Of a DNA stretch of 64,000 bases, positions 33,701 through 41,349 are shown piece after piece. Source of the DNA: Ohtaekwangia sp036568665 (GTDB lineage Bacteria > Bacteroidota > Bacteroidia > Cytophagales > Cyclobacteriaceae); the NCBI RefSeq assembly GCF_036568665.1, contig NZ_DATCSD010000446.1:3312-67311 (forward strand). Reading direction: 5' to 3'. Numbering within the stretch: position 1 is the first letter of the stretch; each line of letters starts with the position of its first letter. Under the pieces are notes generated by a model that saw nothing but the letters and a program-made list of their open reading frames with translations, had not been told where the DNA came from and searched no databases. A program made the translations under genes and the position numbers.

Positions 33701-34929
33701 AGTTGAAAGGTTCCTGGTGTACTGCTCGCCATCGGGTATATTGACAGATCCAGCGTTGTAGCAGAACTGATATAGTAATTTATATGGCCAGATATACTTC
33801 CGGTCATCAAGTATGTATAAGAGCCGCTACCCAGAAATCGTATTGAACCTTGAGCAGGCTCTGATCCCAACTCATCAATTCTTCCTGTTTGCAAGGAGAA
33901 ATTACCATACAGGTTAAGTGTCGTGTTACCGGTTGTACCTGTATTAGCCATGTGCAGTTTTCCGTTGGCCGTTGCATTCATGGAGAAGTCACCATAAACA
34001 TCGACTGTAGTGGTACCAGTAAGTGTTAAGCTTGAGCCCGTAACATTAGAGGAGTTGAATCCAAAATTTCCATAGACAATAACATGTGTATTGCTACCGT
34101 CTGTTGAAAAATTTACTCTTGAAGTTCCTGATATTAAAATATCTCCACCAAAAGAGTCCGAGCTTGAGCCAATTGTAATCGTAGGATTCTCTGATGCACT
34201 AAGTTGTAATACATTCGTTCCGGTGTTCAGAACAGTAAAGTCTCCAAGTATAGTATTCAGGTTCCCGGCAAAGTCAACAATTCCACGCTGACCTGTTGAG
34301 TTGAACACTACATGCCCCAGAGCCTGAGCCCAAGTGTTATCTGCTGTAATCGTAGTGGTATTCGTAAACCCTAAAATTGAAACGGTAGAATTTTTATCCC
34401 ACGTGGCTGTTGGCAAGCTTCCAACTGTAGTAGTATAATTATGTCTGTATTCTGAACCTGAACTGAATACAAGAGTCGAAGCATTAGAAGAATTATCAAT
34501 CGTTGAACCATTGCTTCTTGATAATACACCAGAGACCTGTACAACTGCCGGAGAAGTAATTGTCATATCAGTCGATGCTCCGTCATTCAATGTCAATTGT
34601 CCTGTAAGTGCTATTGTTAAATTACCTTGAACAACCAGTTGATCTGCGGTAACTGTAACACCGCCTGGTACTGTAACCGTATGTCCTGACAAGATTGTTA
34701 TAGTTCCATTTGAACTTGAAGGCGCTGAAGATGCAGCAACCCACGAAGTTCCGTTGAAGCTCTCCCAAGTACTAGCAGAACTCCAGTCTCCAGTTTGTGC
34801 AGTTCTGAAATCTCCAGAGGATTGCGCACTGGCATGACCGGTAATTATAGCTAACAAACAAATCGTAATGAACCTCATAGGCTTCTTGCCGAATTCACTA
34901 GAAGTTACGAAAATATTCATATGTTTCAA
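30778..34929 (-). CDS. Large T9SS cargo protein with type A sorting domain
   Basis: A 1383-residue exported protein. The signal sequence is MRFITICLLAIITGHASA. This favours the ATG at 34878 as the true start, although the frame opens at 34929 and would give a 17-residue longer n-region. The mature part is mostly Ser/Thr/Gly/Asn-rich beta-solenoid-like sequence (many 20-25 residue turns such as SGTMEVNAGVLKGTST), to about residue 850. A globular region follows, and the Por secretion tail (about 1305-1383, IKAYPNPVSGKLTIQ to SGMYILVVDKG) ends the protein. It is embedded in the glycan operon, so it may be an adhesin or matrix protein that is glycosylated or anchored with the polysaccharide. That link is inferred. 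Confidence 0.85.
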   Translation of the reverse strand: MKHMNIFVTSSEFGKKPMRFITICLLAIITGHASAQSSGDFRTAQTGDWSSASTWESFNGTSWVAASSAPSSSNGTITILSGHTVTVPGGVTVTADQLVVQGNLTIALTGQLTLNDGASTDMTITSPAVVQVSGVLSRSNGSTIDNSSNASTLVFSSGSEYRHNYTTTVGSLPTATWDKNSTVSILGFTNTTTITADNTWAQALGHVVFNSTGQRGIVDFAGNLNTILGDFTVLNTGTNVLQLSASENPTITIGSSSDSFGGDILISGTSRVNFSTDGSNTHVIVYGNFGFNSSNVTGSSLTLTGTTTVDVYGDFSMNATANGKLHMANTGTTGNTTLNLYGNFSLQTGRIDELGSEPAQGSIRFLGSGSYTYLMTGSISGHINYYISSATTLDLSIYPMASSTPGTFQLDGTMVVGSQDVGGAIQLVVTGGNIRTVSTYRTYSSGSVIIYRSSGAQYMGPGQPTGTGITTVIDNSSGVSLTGNRTIGGVIRLESGFLNLNNFALTSSGTMEVNAGVLKGTSTSSLFITGTTGGTWGTIKFDPLADTVGTLTINRSGTSGQVDLNSTVVVKNQLNLTQGILNNTSGLTMANNALITRYETSSISGQRPVITSGSYGVYYRSTSASYDTGLELPDPTNATSLGGLTFLLAQIAHNVNLTQNITINGNVALNRGIFNLQSYTVTMKGSAWSDNAGNLTPSTSLIIFDGATSAGGTTNPLFGNIQLNSGKSLAFTRSFVIQGNINFATGSSFDMSTFTATLSGANAQTISVNGTTFSNITVAKSGSAGVQLTSALNLSGLLQFGSPSTNVNFASNGHLTLLSTTDASGSGTAMIMRLQSGNTVSGDVTVQRYMSGEGRIYRYISSPVSNATVAQWKDDFPVTGNFSDPSPKQTICGYYVTPSSASLFYYDETVAGDINQGYVAYPLPGTTSAASALQVGRGYTTFIRQCTNPTLIDVTGTINQGTITFPLTYTNNDASASGWNLVGNPYPATIDWDVTGWSKTRMSTIIAVTDNGSGMTRYYDAGVTEDIPNGQIAVGQAFWVRATGASPILRITEGVKVSTVAEFYRVGIKESFVVSLSNGELRDAAYVKIQDDAVAGIDEFDAPKINNPTFSFSTISDDNVPMAINALSGLDCGKIMKLGLKVTDGGTYTIAFDKRGYFDNFNFILIDHYLNKEVDIVSNAYTFTIGDEASQAFDRFSLRLEEKLPDVSFSVNAPVSVEASKVYTVELGSSEVGVNYALLNEADQIISTSVSGTGKAIAIPLVADSLDEGQNTLHVMATQSCTYALVNTSFAVEKQSIESSSFEKMAGIKAYPNPVSGKLTIQRLDEDVRQIEIKSIVGQTIYRSTLTDNTQDITVDFTSYASGMYILVVDKGTSRYSYQLQKK

Positions 34930-34941
34930 CTTTATAGGGTT

Positions 34942-36102
34942 TTATAACAGCACCGTTTGTTTTGTAACCCATTGAGCCTGAATAAGCTTAACGACTCTTT
35001 CAAACTGTTCGGGAGAATTATTGGTACTTGACGGAAGGCATAGACCTTGACTGAACAGATGTTCTGAAACACCATTTACATAAGAAGGGCAATCTTTAAA
35101 AACCGGCTGTAAGTGCATCGGTTTCCAAACAGGTCTGCTTTCAATATTGTGTGCTTCGAGATCTTTCCGAATAATATCTGTAGTAACACCACCTGATTCA
35201 TTAGGATCAATCAGTATAGTGGTGAGCCAACGATTAGCAAATAAACCTGCCGGCTCAGGAAGAAATTTTATACCTGACAGGGATGATAATTTCTCTTCGT
35301 AAAACGAGTATATCTTTCTGCGTTGTTCGATCCTCTGATCTAATACTTGCAGCTGACCACGACCGATACCTGCAGAAATATTGCTAAGCCTATAATTATA
35401 TCCGATAGTTGCGTGTTCGTAATGTGGAGCAGGCTCGCGTGCCTGAGTCGCCAGAAAACGTGCTCTCTGTATCCAGGCTTCATTGTTAGATACCAACGCT
35501 CCTCCTCCAGATGTTGTAATGATCTTATTACCATTGAATGAGTAAATGCTCAGATCACCAAAAGTTCCTAACTTTTTGCCATTATACGTTGCGCCAAGTG
35601 CTTCAGCTGCATCTTCAATTACAGGTATTTCGTATTTTTTAGCTACCTGCATGATCTCTTCGATCTTTGCAGGCATACCATAGAGATGTACCACTATAAT
35701 TGCTTTAGGCCTCTTCCCAGTTTTTTTGATCCTGTCTGCAATTGCCAAATCCAATAATTGAGGATCCATATTCCAGGTCTCATTCTCTGAATCAACAAAA
35801 ACCGGCACTGCACCCTGATAGGCAATTGGATTACAAGAGCCTGAGAAAGTGAACGTTGAGCAGATAACTTCATCATTCCGTTCTACCCCCAGAATTATTA
35901 AGGCAAGGTGAATAGCTGCAGTACCAGAACTCAGCGCAGCGCAATGACCTATCGTATTGTAAGCAGCGAGTTCTTTTTCAAATGCAATGATATGTGGGCC
36001 AACAGGTGATATCCAATTCGTATCAAAAGCTTCTTGTACAAACTTTATTTCATGACCTCCCATGTGGGGAGCTGACAACCAGATTTTTTCATTCATAACC
36101 AC
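34942..36102 (-). CDS. PglE/DegT-family PLP aminotransferase
   Basis: A 386-residue DegT/DnrJ/EryC1/StrS aminotransferase, which places an amino group at C4 of a 4-keto nucleotide sugar. The N-terminal IWLSAPHMGGHEIKFVQEAF closely recalls Campylobacter PglE. VIEDAAEALGATYNGKKLG carries the PLP-binding Asp, and the Schiff-base lysine is in SFNGNKIITTSGGG. The start may be ATG 36102 or ATG 36096. It is preceded by the exosortase F-associated gene and followed by the T9SS cargo gene. With the PglF- and PglD-like proteins it would complete a UDP-bacillosamine pathway. Confidence 0.9.
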   Translation of the reverse strand: MVMNEKIWLSAPHMGGHEIKFVQEAFDTNWISPVGPHIIAFEKELAAYNTIGHCAALSSGTAAIHLALIILGVERNDEVICSTFTFSGSCNPIAYQGAVPVFVDSENETWNMDPQLLDLAIADRIKKTGKRPKAIIVVHLYGMPAKIEEIMQVAKKYEIPVIEDAAEALGATYNGKKLGTFGDLSIYSFNGNKIITTSGGGALVSNNEAWIQRARFLATQAREPAPHYEHATIGYNYRLSNISAGIGRGQLQVLDQRIEQRRKIYSFYEEKLSSLSGIKFLPEPAGLFANRWLTTILIDPNESGGVTTDIIRKDLEAHNIESRPVWKPMHLQPVFKDCPSYVNGVSEHLFSQGLCLPSSTNNSPEQFERVVKLIQAQWVTKQTVLL

Positions 36103-36145
36103 AAATATAATTAGTATTCTTAAGACAACTGTAGATGTTGGGCCA

Positions 36146-36556
36146 CTATTTGGCTCTGCCCCTTTGTTGACGCTGGTAATAAAACGCAGGGATTAATAAG
36201 ATTATCAAGATGGGATTCAAAATCAGACGATGGAGATACGAAATCAACGGTCCGTTGTAGGTTGGAAAGTAGAGTTTCAACACAAAATACGGAAACAAAA
36301 AAAACACCATTCCAATTAACTGTATAAAACAGGAAAATATTACATACTTCCTGTCTTCGAACAGTGCGTAAATTAAGCCAATGGCAAACAGATCGTTCAG
36401 TAAAAAACGAACAGTACGATTGAATAAAAATCGATGAAGCGGTTTCAGACTTAATCCAAAGTAAACAGTCAGATCTTCCCGTTGAAAAAGAAATACCGCC
36501 AGCAAGCCTGCTATGCAAAGCACTCCGATAAGTATACGAAGCTTTTTATTACTCAC
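36146..36556 (-). CDS. Exosortase F system-associated membrane protein
   Basis: A 136-residue protein with four hydrophobic segments (about 8-24, 46-66, 71-96 and 108-127) and a basic end (QRQQRGRAK). Sequence pattern and position right after XrtF (4-nt overlap) match the small protein known to accompany exosortase F in Bacteroidota. Its role in the sorting system is unknown. ATG 36556 is the likely start. Confidence 0.78.
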   Translation of the reverse strand: MSNKKLRILIGVLCIAGLLAVFLFQREDLTVYFGLSLKPLHRFLFNRTVRFLLNDLFAIGLIYALFEDRKYVIFSCFIQLIGMVFFLFPYFVLKLYFPTYNGPLISYLHRLILNPILIILLIPAFYYQRQQRGRAK

Positions 36557-37095
36557 GTTCTCTGAATTGAATATCGTTTAATCCACCATAGCCAAAGTAA
36601 AAAAATCACCCCGTACAAAGATGCTGTGAAGAGGTATTTGTGTGTAAAGTACATGAAGTGGGGCATGTATTCTGAAACATAAAAAAGTAAAATGATGCGT
36701 AACAAATTCATCAGGTGTATAATAACGATGCCTAACGGCACAAACCACAGCCACGTTCTTTTCAAAGGGCCGAATGCAAGGATGAAAGCAACAAATATGA
36801 TCATTGTATTAATGCCATTGCATCCTTCGTATACAGCCAATATGCTTTTCTCTTCGTGTAGCAGGAGCGTTGTAGGCTTCATGGTATGGTCCTGAATAAA
36901 CGTGGGCCATCCTGTGAGTGTGAGTACCCATGCCGTTTCCCTGGATACTTCATGTGTAATGGGATCTGGGCGCGGATCAAAATGATCTATATAAAATCCA
37001 TATAGCAGATTACCGACTATATATATACCTATAAACTTAATCAGGAATAATATTGTAGGCTTAAACTCCTGCCAGGAAAATATATCTTTCTTCAT
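36553..37095 (-). CDS. xrtF: Exosortase family protein XrtF
   Basis: A 180-residue multi-pass membrane protease/transpeptidase of the exosortase/archaeosortase family. The catalytic triad of the family is visible in membrane-edge positions: C92 in YEGCNGINTM, R133 in NLLRIILLF and H152 in THKYLFTASLYG. Its short length is typical of the F type, with no EpsI-like domain. By family knowledge it would recognise a C-terminal motif-helix-basic tail, cut it and attach the protein to another cell-surface moiety. It overlaps the flanking genes by 4 nt on both sides, so it is in the glycan operon. The candidate substrate is the 70-residue protein at 30562-30774. Confidence 0.88.
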   Translation of the reverse strand: MKKDIFSWQEFKPTILFLIKFIGIYIVGNLLYGFYIDHFDPRPDPITHEVSRETAWVLTLTGWPTFIQDHTMKPTTLLLHEEKSILAVYEGCNGINTMIIFVAFILAFGPLKRTWLWFVPLGIVIIHLMNLLRIILLFYVSEYMPHFMYFTHKYLFTASLYGVIFLLWLWWIKRYSIQRT

Positions 37096-37718
37096 AAAGG
37101 TTTAGCCGGCACTCCGGCCACAGTTATCCTTGAAGCAACATCTCTTACTACTACGGCTCCCATACCTACCCGACTTTCCTCTCCTATTAAAATGTCATTT
37201 TTAATACAAGCGCCAGAACCAATCAGTGCACGGGCTCCTATGGAAACGCCTCCTGCAATATTGACACTTGTCATCACCGAAGCATAATCATCAATTCTTG
37301 TATCGTGACCTACCGTTGTATTCAGATTTAGCAAAACGTGTTTCCCTAAACGGATATTCGTTGTAAGTATAACTCCCGCTGTTAAAATACAGCCCTCTCC
37401 TATTTGTATATGCTCTTCATCTTGCAAAATAGCCGAAGCATGTTTTAGTACAGGGAATTGTATATGCGGATTACGAATACTGGAGTATATAGTTGCTTTG
37501 CGTATCGGGTCTCCTATCGCGATGATTACATATATATCCTCTCCAATATCGTTAAGCCACGAAGCATTTCCCTTTACGGCTAATCCATTGATTATTTTTC
37601 CAGGAGGAGTTACGTCATCTATAAATCCCAACGGATTCCATTCGTCAGAGCCTTTAATCATACTCAGCACTTCTCTGCCTAATCCTCCGGCACCATAAAT
37701 CAATAAAGATTTTTTCAT
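37092..37718 (-). CDS. NeuD/PglD-family sugar O/N-acyltransferase
   Basis: A 208-residue acyltransferase with an N-terminal Rossmann-like part (LLIYGAGGLGREVLSMI) and a C-terminal left-handed beta helix of hexapeptide repeats (about 110-205, with IGEGCILTAGVILTTNI and IGARALIGSGACI). Such enzymes acetylate amino or hydroxyl groups of nucleotide sugars or sialic acids. It overlaps the PglD-like gene upstream and xrtF downstream by 4 nt. Its substrate could be a bacillosamine-like or nonulosonic precursor and cannot be told apart by sequence. Confidence 0.85.
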   Translation of the reverse strand: MKKSLLIYGAGGLGREVLSMIKGSDEWNPLGFIDDVTPPGKIINGLAVKGNASWLNDIGEDIYVIIAIGDPIRKATIYSSIRNPHIQFPVLKHASAILQDEEHIQIGEGCILTAGVILTTNIRLGKHVLLNLNTTVGHDTRIDDYASVMTSVNIAGGVSIGARALIGSGACIKNDILIGEESRVGMGAVVVRDVASRITVAGVPAKPL

Positions 37719-38329
37719 GTGTGATGATTGTATTTTATGATACGCGCAGGATTACCAACAGCCACAGCATAATCAGGTATATCTCGTGTAACAACGGCAC
37801 CGGCTCCTACTGTAACCCAGGCCCCGATCTTTTTACCAGGAATTATAACTGAACCAGCTCCTATAAAACTCCCTTCGCCAACTGTTATGGTGCCACAAAG
37901 CACAGCACCTGGACCAATATGTACAAAGTCATTCAGAATACAGTCATGATCAACCTGGGAACCCGTGTTAACAATACAGTGATTGCCAATTTCAACCTGA
38001 GCCTGCAGGATCGCTCCGTGCATAATCATATTCCCTATACCCATTTTAATATAGGGTGACTGAATAACGGAGGGGTGTATTGCATTGGTAAACTTGTGCT
38101 TTGTTTCCAACGCCACTTTCTTACGCACAACATTACTGCCAATAGCAACTAATGCCAATGCATCTGGCGCGAATTGAGAATTATAGCGGCCTTGCTGAGG
38201 TACGCCAAACAAGGTGCCTTCATATTTAGGATCGAACAATGCCAACACTTCCGTGCCCATTGCCTGTAAACAATCCAGCACAACCCGGGCATGTTCTCCT
38301 CCTCCTTGCAAGATGACTTTATTACTCAT
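37715..38329 (-). CDS. PglD-like UDP-amino-sugar N-acetyltransferase
   Basis: A 204-residue acetyltransferase of the PglD type: N-terminal VILQGGGEHARVVLDCL and a left-handed beta helix with NTGSQVDHDCILNDFVHIGPGA, where the catalytic-base histidine is conserved. It ends VGNPARIIK. It lies between the PglC-like and NeuD-like genes. By family knowledge it would acetylate the 4-amino group made by PglE to give UDP-diNAc-bacillosamine. It overlaps the PglC-like gene by 8 nt. Confidence 0.87.
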   Translation of the reverse strand: MSNKVILQGGGEHARVVLDCLQAMGTEVLALFDPKYEGTLFGVPQQGRYNSQFAPDALALVAIGSNVVRKKVALETKHKFTNAIHPSVIQSPYIKMGIGNMIMHGAILQAQVEIGNHCIVNTGSQVDHDCILNDFVHIGPGAVLCGTITVGEGSFIGAGSVIIPGKKIGAWVTVGAGAVVTRDIPDYAVAVGNPARIIKYNHHT

Positions 38330-38927
38330 TGCCGCGAAATTTTTCCATTGTTACCGATGTACCGCTGCTAACTCCCTCCGCTTTAAAAACTTTCACAACT
38401 GTTAAGAATAGTATCTTTATATCCAACCAGAAAGATATATTTTCAACATACCACACATCATAGGCAAACCGCTCTTTCCAAGCAACGGTGTTCCTTCCAT
38501 TTACCTGTGCCCATCCGGTTATACCGGGCCGCACGTTATGACGTTTCTTTTGCTCTTCGCTATAGAGCGTGAGATATTCAACCAGCAACGGACGCGGACC
38601 GACAATTGACATATCGCCTTTTACTACATTGATCAGTTGTGGTAATTCATCCAGCGAAGTTTTACGAATAAATTTACCCACGGTTGTCAATCGTTTATCA
38701 TCCGGTAAAAGCGCACCCGTTGCGTCACGCTCATCTGTCATCGTCTTGAATTTTACAACTCTAAATATCTTGCCATCCTTTCCTGGCCGCTCTTGCAGAA
38801 ACCATATATTGCCACGATTTGCAATGGTCAGCAAAACAATAGATATCAACAATAGCGGCAATGCTATAGTTAATCCCGTGAGGGCTACTACAAAATCGAA
38901 AAGAGGCTTGACAAATGCTTTATACAA
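38322..38927 (-). CDS. PglC-like undecaprenyl-phosphate sugar-1-phosphate transferase
   Basis: A 201-residue initiating glycosyl-phosphate transferase (monotopic PglC/WcaJ core), transferring a sugar phosphate to undecaprenyl phosphate at the inner membrane. It has the re-entrant hydrophobic helix (about 10-34), RPGKDGKIFRVVKFKTM, the catalytic Asp-Glu in the SLDELPQLINVVKGDM region, VGPRPLL and RPGITGWAQVNGRN. The short form without the extra N-terminal helices matches PglC. It starts the lipid-linked oligosaccharide for this locus, probably with a bacillosamine-type sugar, given its neighbours. Confidence 0.92.
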   Translation of the reverse strand: MYKAFVKPLFDFVVALTGLTIALPLLLISIVLLTIANRGNIWFLQERPGKDGKIFRVVKFKTMTDERDATGALLPDDKRLTTVGKFIRKTSLDELPQLINVVKGDMSIVGPRPLLVEYLTLYSEEQKKRHNVRPGITGWAQVNGRNTVAWKERFAYDVWYVENISFWLDIKILFLTVVKVFKAEGVSSGTSVTMEKFRGNE

Positions 38928-38987
38928 AGGGACAAAGTTTTATTAAAGATACTATACACTTAATATACTATACTTTTCTGTCTCCAT

Positions 38988-40124
38988 TTAAAGAGAAGCA
39001 AACTCGAAGAGATGATGATTGACCAAATGAACATCGTACTTAGATTTTGCCAGTTGATAACTTGCTTCGCCCATTTCTTCAATCAACTCAGAACGTTCAA
39101 TAAACTTTCGCATAGCGCTCTGCAATGCCTCTGCATTTTTCACTGGTATTAAAAAACCATTTGAACCATCTCGTACAGTTTCGCGGCAACCAGGATTATC
39201 CGTGGTGATAATTGCTTTCCCCATTGCCATTGCTTCCAATATAGTACGGGGAGTTCCTTCTCTATAATACGATGGCAGTACAAATACAGAGCACGTTCGC
39301 AGAAGTGAACGAACATCTTTTTGAAATCCTTTATAATCAATAACTCCTTCTTCAACCAATTTATTTAACTGTGATTGATCAATGGAATCGGGATTACCTT
39401 CATCAAGCAACCCGATAAGCTGGAAAATTACTCTGTTACCAAATTGCTTTTTCAGATTACTTGCCGCCTCCAGATATTGATCTATGCCCTTTGCGCGAAT
39501 AAGCCGGGCAGTTAATAAAAATATTACAGGTTCACGCACAACCTCTGCCCTGGTGTAATACGCAAGATCGACACCCGAGCCTGCCGTTATCGTCATAGCG
39601 GTTGCAGGATTTACAAGCTTGTGTAAAAGAAAATACTCCTGATCATCAGGATTCTGAAAGGCAATAAAGTTGAGTTTCCGCAGAGAGAATCTATACAGCG
39701 CATGAATAAGAGATTGCATGATCTTCTTCTTCAATGTCCGTACACCTGTATCCAGGTATCCAAGCCCCGTTATTAACGCTAATGTTTTTGTCTTGCCTGA
39801 AAAAGATGCAGCCAGTGTGCCATAAATAACCGGCTTGATAGTATAGGTAATCAACAGATCAGGCTGATATACCTTGAAGATTTTTTTCAATTCAAGTATA
39901 GTACTGAAATCCTTCAGAGGATTGAATCCGGTTCGAGCAAGTTCTACCGATCGAAATTCAACCTGCATCTCCTTTAGTTTACGCACCACTTCTTCATCGT
40001 AACCAGGTGCTATCGCCAACACTGTATATCCGTTACGAACCAGATCTTCCAACAGGTTTTTCCGAAAATTGATCAGTGAGAATATATAGCTTCCAAAAAC
40101 AATAGCTTGTCTCTTATGCTTCAT
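38988..40124 (-). CDS. PglA-like family 4 glycosyltransferase
   Basis: A 378-residue GT-B glycosyltransferase (GT4 group). Its N-terminal region is like those that add GalNAc or GlcNAc to lipid-linked bacillosamine. The donor-site signature is SYYREGTPRTILEAMAMGKAIITTD at about 288-312, with the conserved E-x7-E spacing (two Glu). It lies next to the PglC-like gene (60-nt gap), so it likely adds the second sugar. It overlaps the polymerase-like gene by 11 nt. Confidence 0.86.
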   Translation of the reverse strand: MKHKRQAIVFGSYIFSLINFRKNLLEDLVRNGYTVLAIAPGYDEEVVRKLKEMQVEFRSVELARTGFNPLKDFSTILELKKIFKVYQPDLLITYTIKPVIYGTLAASFSGKTKTLALITGLGYLDTGVRTLKKKIMQSLIHALYRFSLRKLNFIAFQNPDDQEYFLLHKLVNPATAMTITAGSGVDLAYYTRAEVVREPVIFLLTARLIRAKGIDQYLEAASNLKKQFGNRVIFQLIGLLDEGNPDSIDQSQLNKLVEEGVIDYKGFQKDVRSLLRTCSVFVLPSYYREGTPRTILEAMAMGKAIITTDNPGCRETVRDGSNGFLIPVKNAEALQSAMRKFIERSELIEEMGEASYQLAKSKYDVHLVNHHLFEFASL

Positions 40125-41349
40125 GTACCAGTGATTCTTCAGAGGTTTTATTCTTTGGCTTTACCACAGCTCTGCGAGGAGTGTGATAATATCCGTATGC
40201 CATAATAAACAGAAATGGAAAAATTATGGCGCGATGTCGTGCTATCAAACCAATGTTATTTTCAAACAATCCGACAGATAAGACATATATAGCCAAAAAT
40301 GCTAAAATGAAAGTTGACAGTCTATGCCGCAGGCTTTCTCTTAGAAAAGCGGAAACAGAACGTCTGTTCGTGTATAGCAGGAACAAAACAAAATTGATTT
40401 CCAGTGATGAGGCTAACGCCAGCGGGTTTGTTCCTTCCCATATAAATGGTCGCGCCAATACATCTATTACACCTCGTGGAATGGAGGAAAGTCCACCAGA
40501 CTTTTGTTCAAGTGCTCCGCTTCCATAATTGTTGTTTCGTAAAGTACCTGATTGCAATTCTGAAATGGATTCACTCGATAAATCCTCTATTCCCCATTTT
40601 GCAGAAAGATAATTCATAATAAAAATCAGTATCACCACTCCCACTACAATCTTGGCAGTTTTAGCAAAGAAGGAATCTTTAACATTGATAATGAAAAATG
40701 CCGCCATCGCGATTATTACCATGTAAGCAGCAGGAGGTCTGAAGGCGTAAGTAATAGCAATACCTAATGCAATGCGTATATAGTTTAGCTTCTTGTCAGT
40801 TATACCATAGCAAACAAGGCCAAGTCCTAAAAACATAAAAGCATCTTTGCCGATGGTTGATGTCCAGAACCACAAGGCCGGGAAATAAAACAAAAGCATA
40901 CTCAATTTCCTGAACTCAACCTGAGGGTAATTATTTGCAAACGACTTGAGCATGTATACAAGCCCTAAAAAACAAACAAGCGAGAACAGGAGATAGATAC
41001 CAAACATCGAGTTGAATGTTACTATCATAAAGATAGCTGCCGGGTATGCCACAAAGTTGGTGTAAAACAGTTGGCCACCACGCCACAATCTCTCATTTGT
41101 AAAGGGAGAAAGATCTCCATTCATAAAATACTCGGCAAATACAGCAGCATAGTTATCGTATACAAATGCATCTACCGCTCCACCACTAAAGTATATTGCA
41201 TAAATAATATAGGCAGTAGTACCGAATATTCGGAAGAGCATGCCATAAGTATATACCTGGTTAAGAGAATTATATTTCCCTATATACCAGGGTCTGGCCA
41301 TATAGCCAATAATAAATAATAACGCTATTCCAATGATCCCACCGATCAT
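40114..41349 (-). CDS. Multi-pass membrane protein, probable polysaccharide polymerase (Wzy-like)
   Basis: A 411-residue integral membrane protein with about 10-11 hydrophobic segments and a large periplasmic loop near residues 255-300 (ESISELQSGTLRNNNYGSGALE). Size, topology and place in a glycan locus with a flippase fit a Wzy-type O-unit polymerase. No sequence motif confirms this, as Wzy proteins are poorly conserved. It overlaps neighbours at both ends (11 and 4 nt). Confidence 0.6.
   Translation of the reverse strand: MIGGIIGIALLFIIGYMARPWYIGKYNSLNQVYTYGMLFRIFGTTAYIIYAIYFSGGAVDAFVYDNYAAVFAEYFMNGDLSPFTNERLWRGGQLFYTNFVAYPAAIFMIVTFNSMFGIYLLFSLVCFLGLVYMLKSFANNYPQVEFRKLSMLLFYFPALWFWTSTIGKDAFMFLGLGLVCYGITDKKLNYIRIALGIAITYAFRPPAAYMVIIAMAAFFIINVKDSFFAKTAKIVVGVVILIFIMNYLSAKWGIEDLSSESISELQSGTLRNNNYGSGALEQKSGGLSSIPRGVIDVLARPFIWEGTNPLALASSLEINFVLFLLYTNRRSVSAFLRESLRHRLSTFILAFLAIYVLSVGLFENNIGLIARHRAIIFPFLFIMAYGYYHTPRRAVVKPKNKTSEESLVHEA

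Noticed and set aside
31822..34291. Several plus-strand frames opposite the large T9SS cargo gene
   Set aside because: They are antisense shadows of a Ser/Thr/Gly repeat-rich gene, with no starts or domain matches.
36120..36518. A 132-codon minus-strand frame within the exosortase F-associated gene
   Set aside because: It overlaps the XrtF-associated gene in another frame and has no recognisable protein features.
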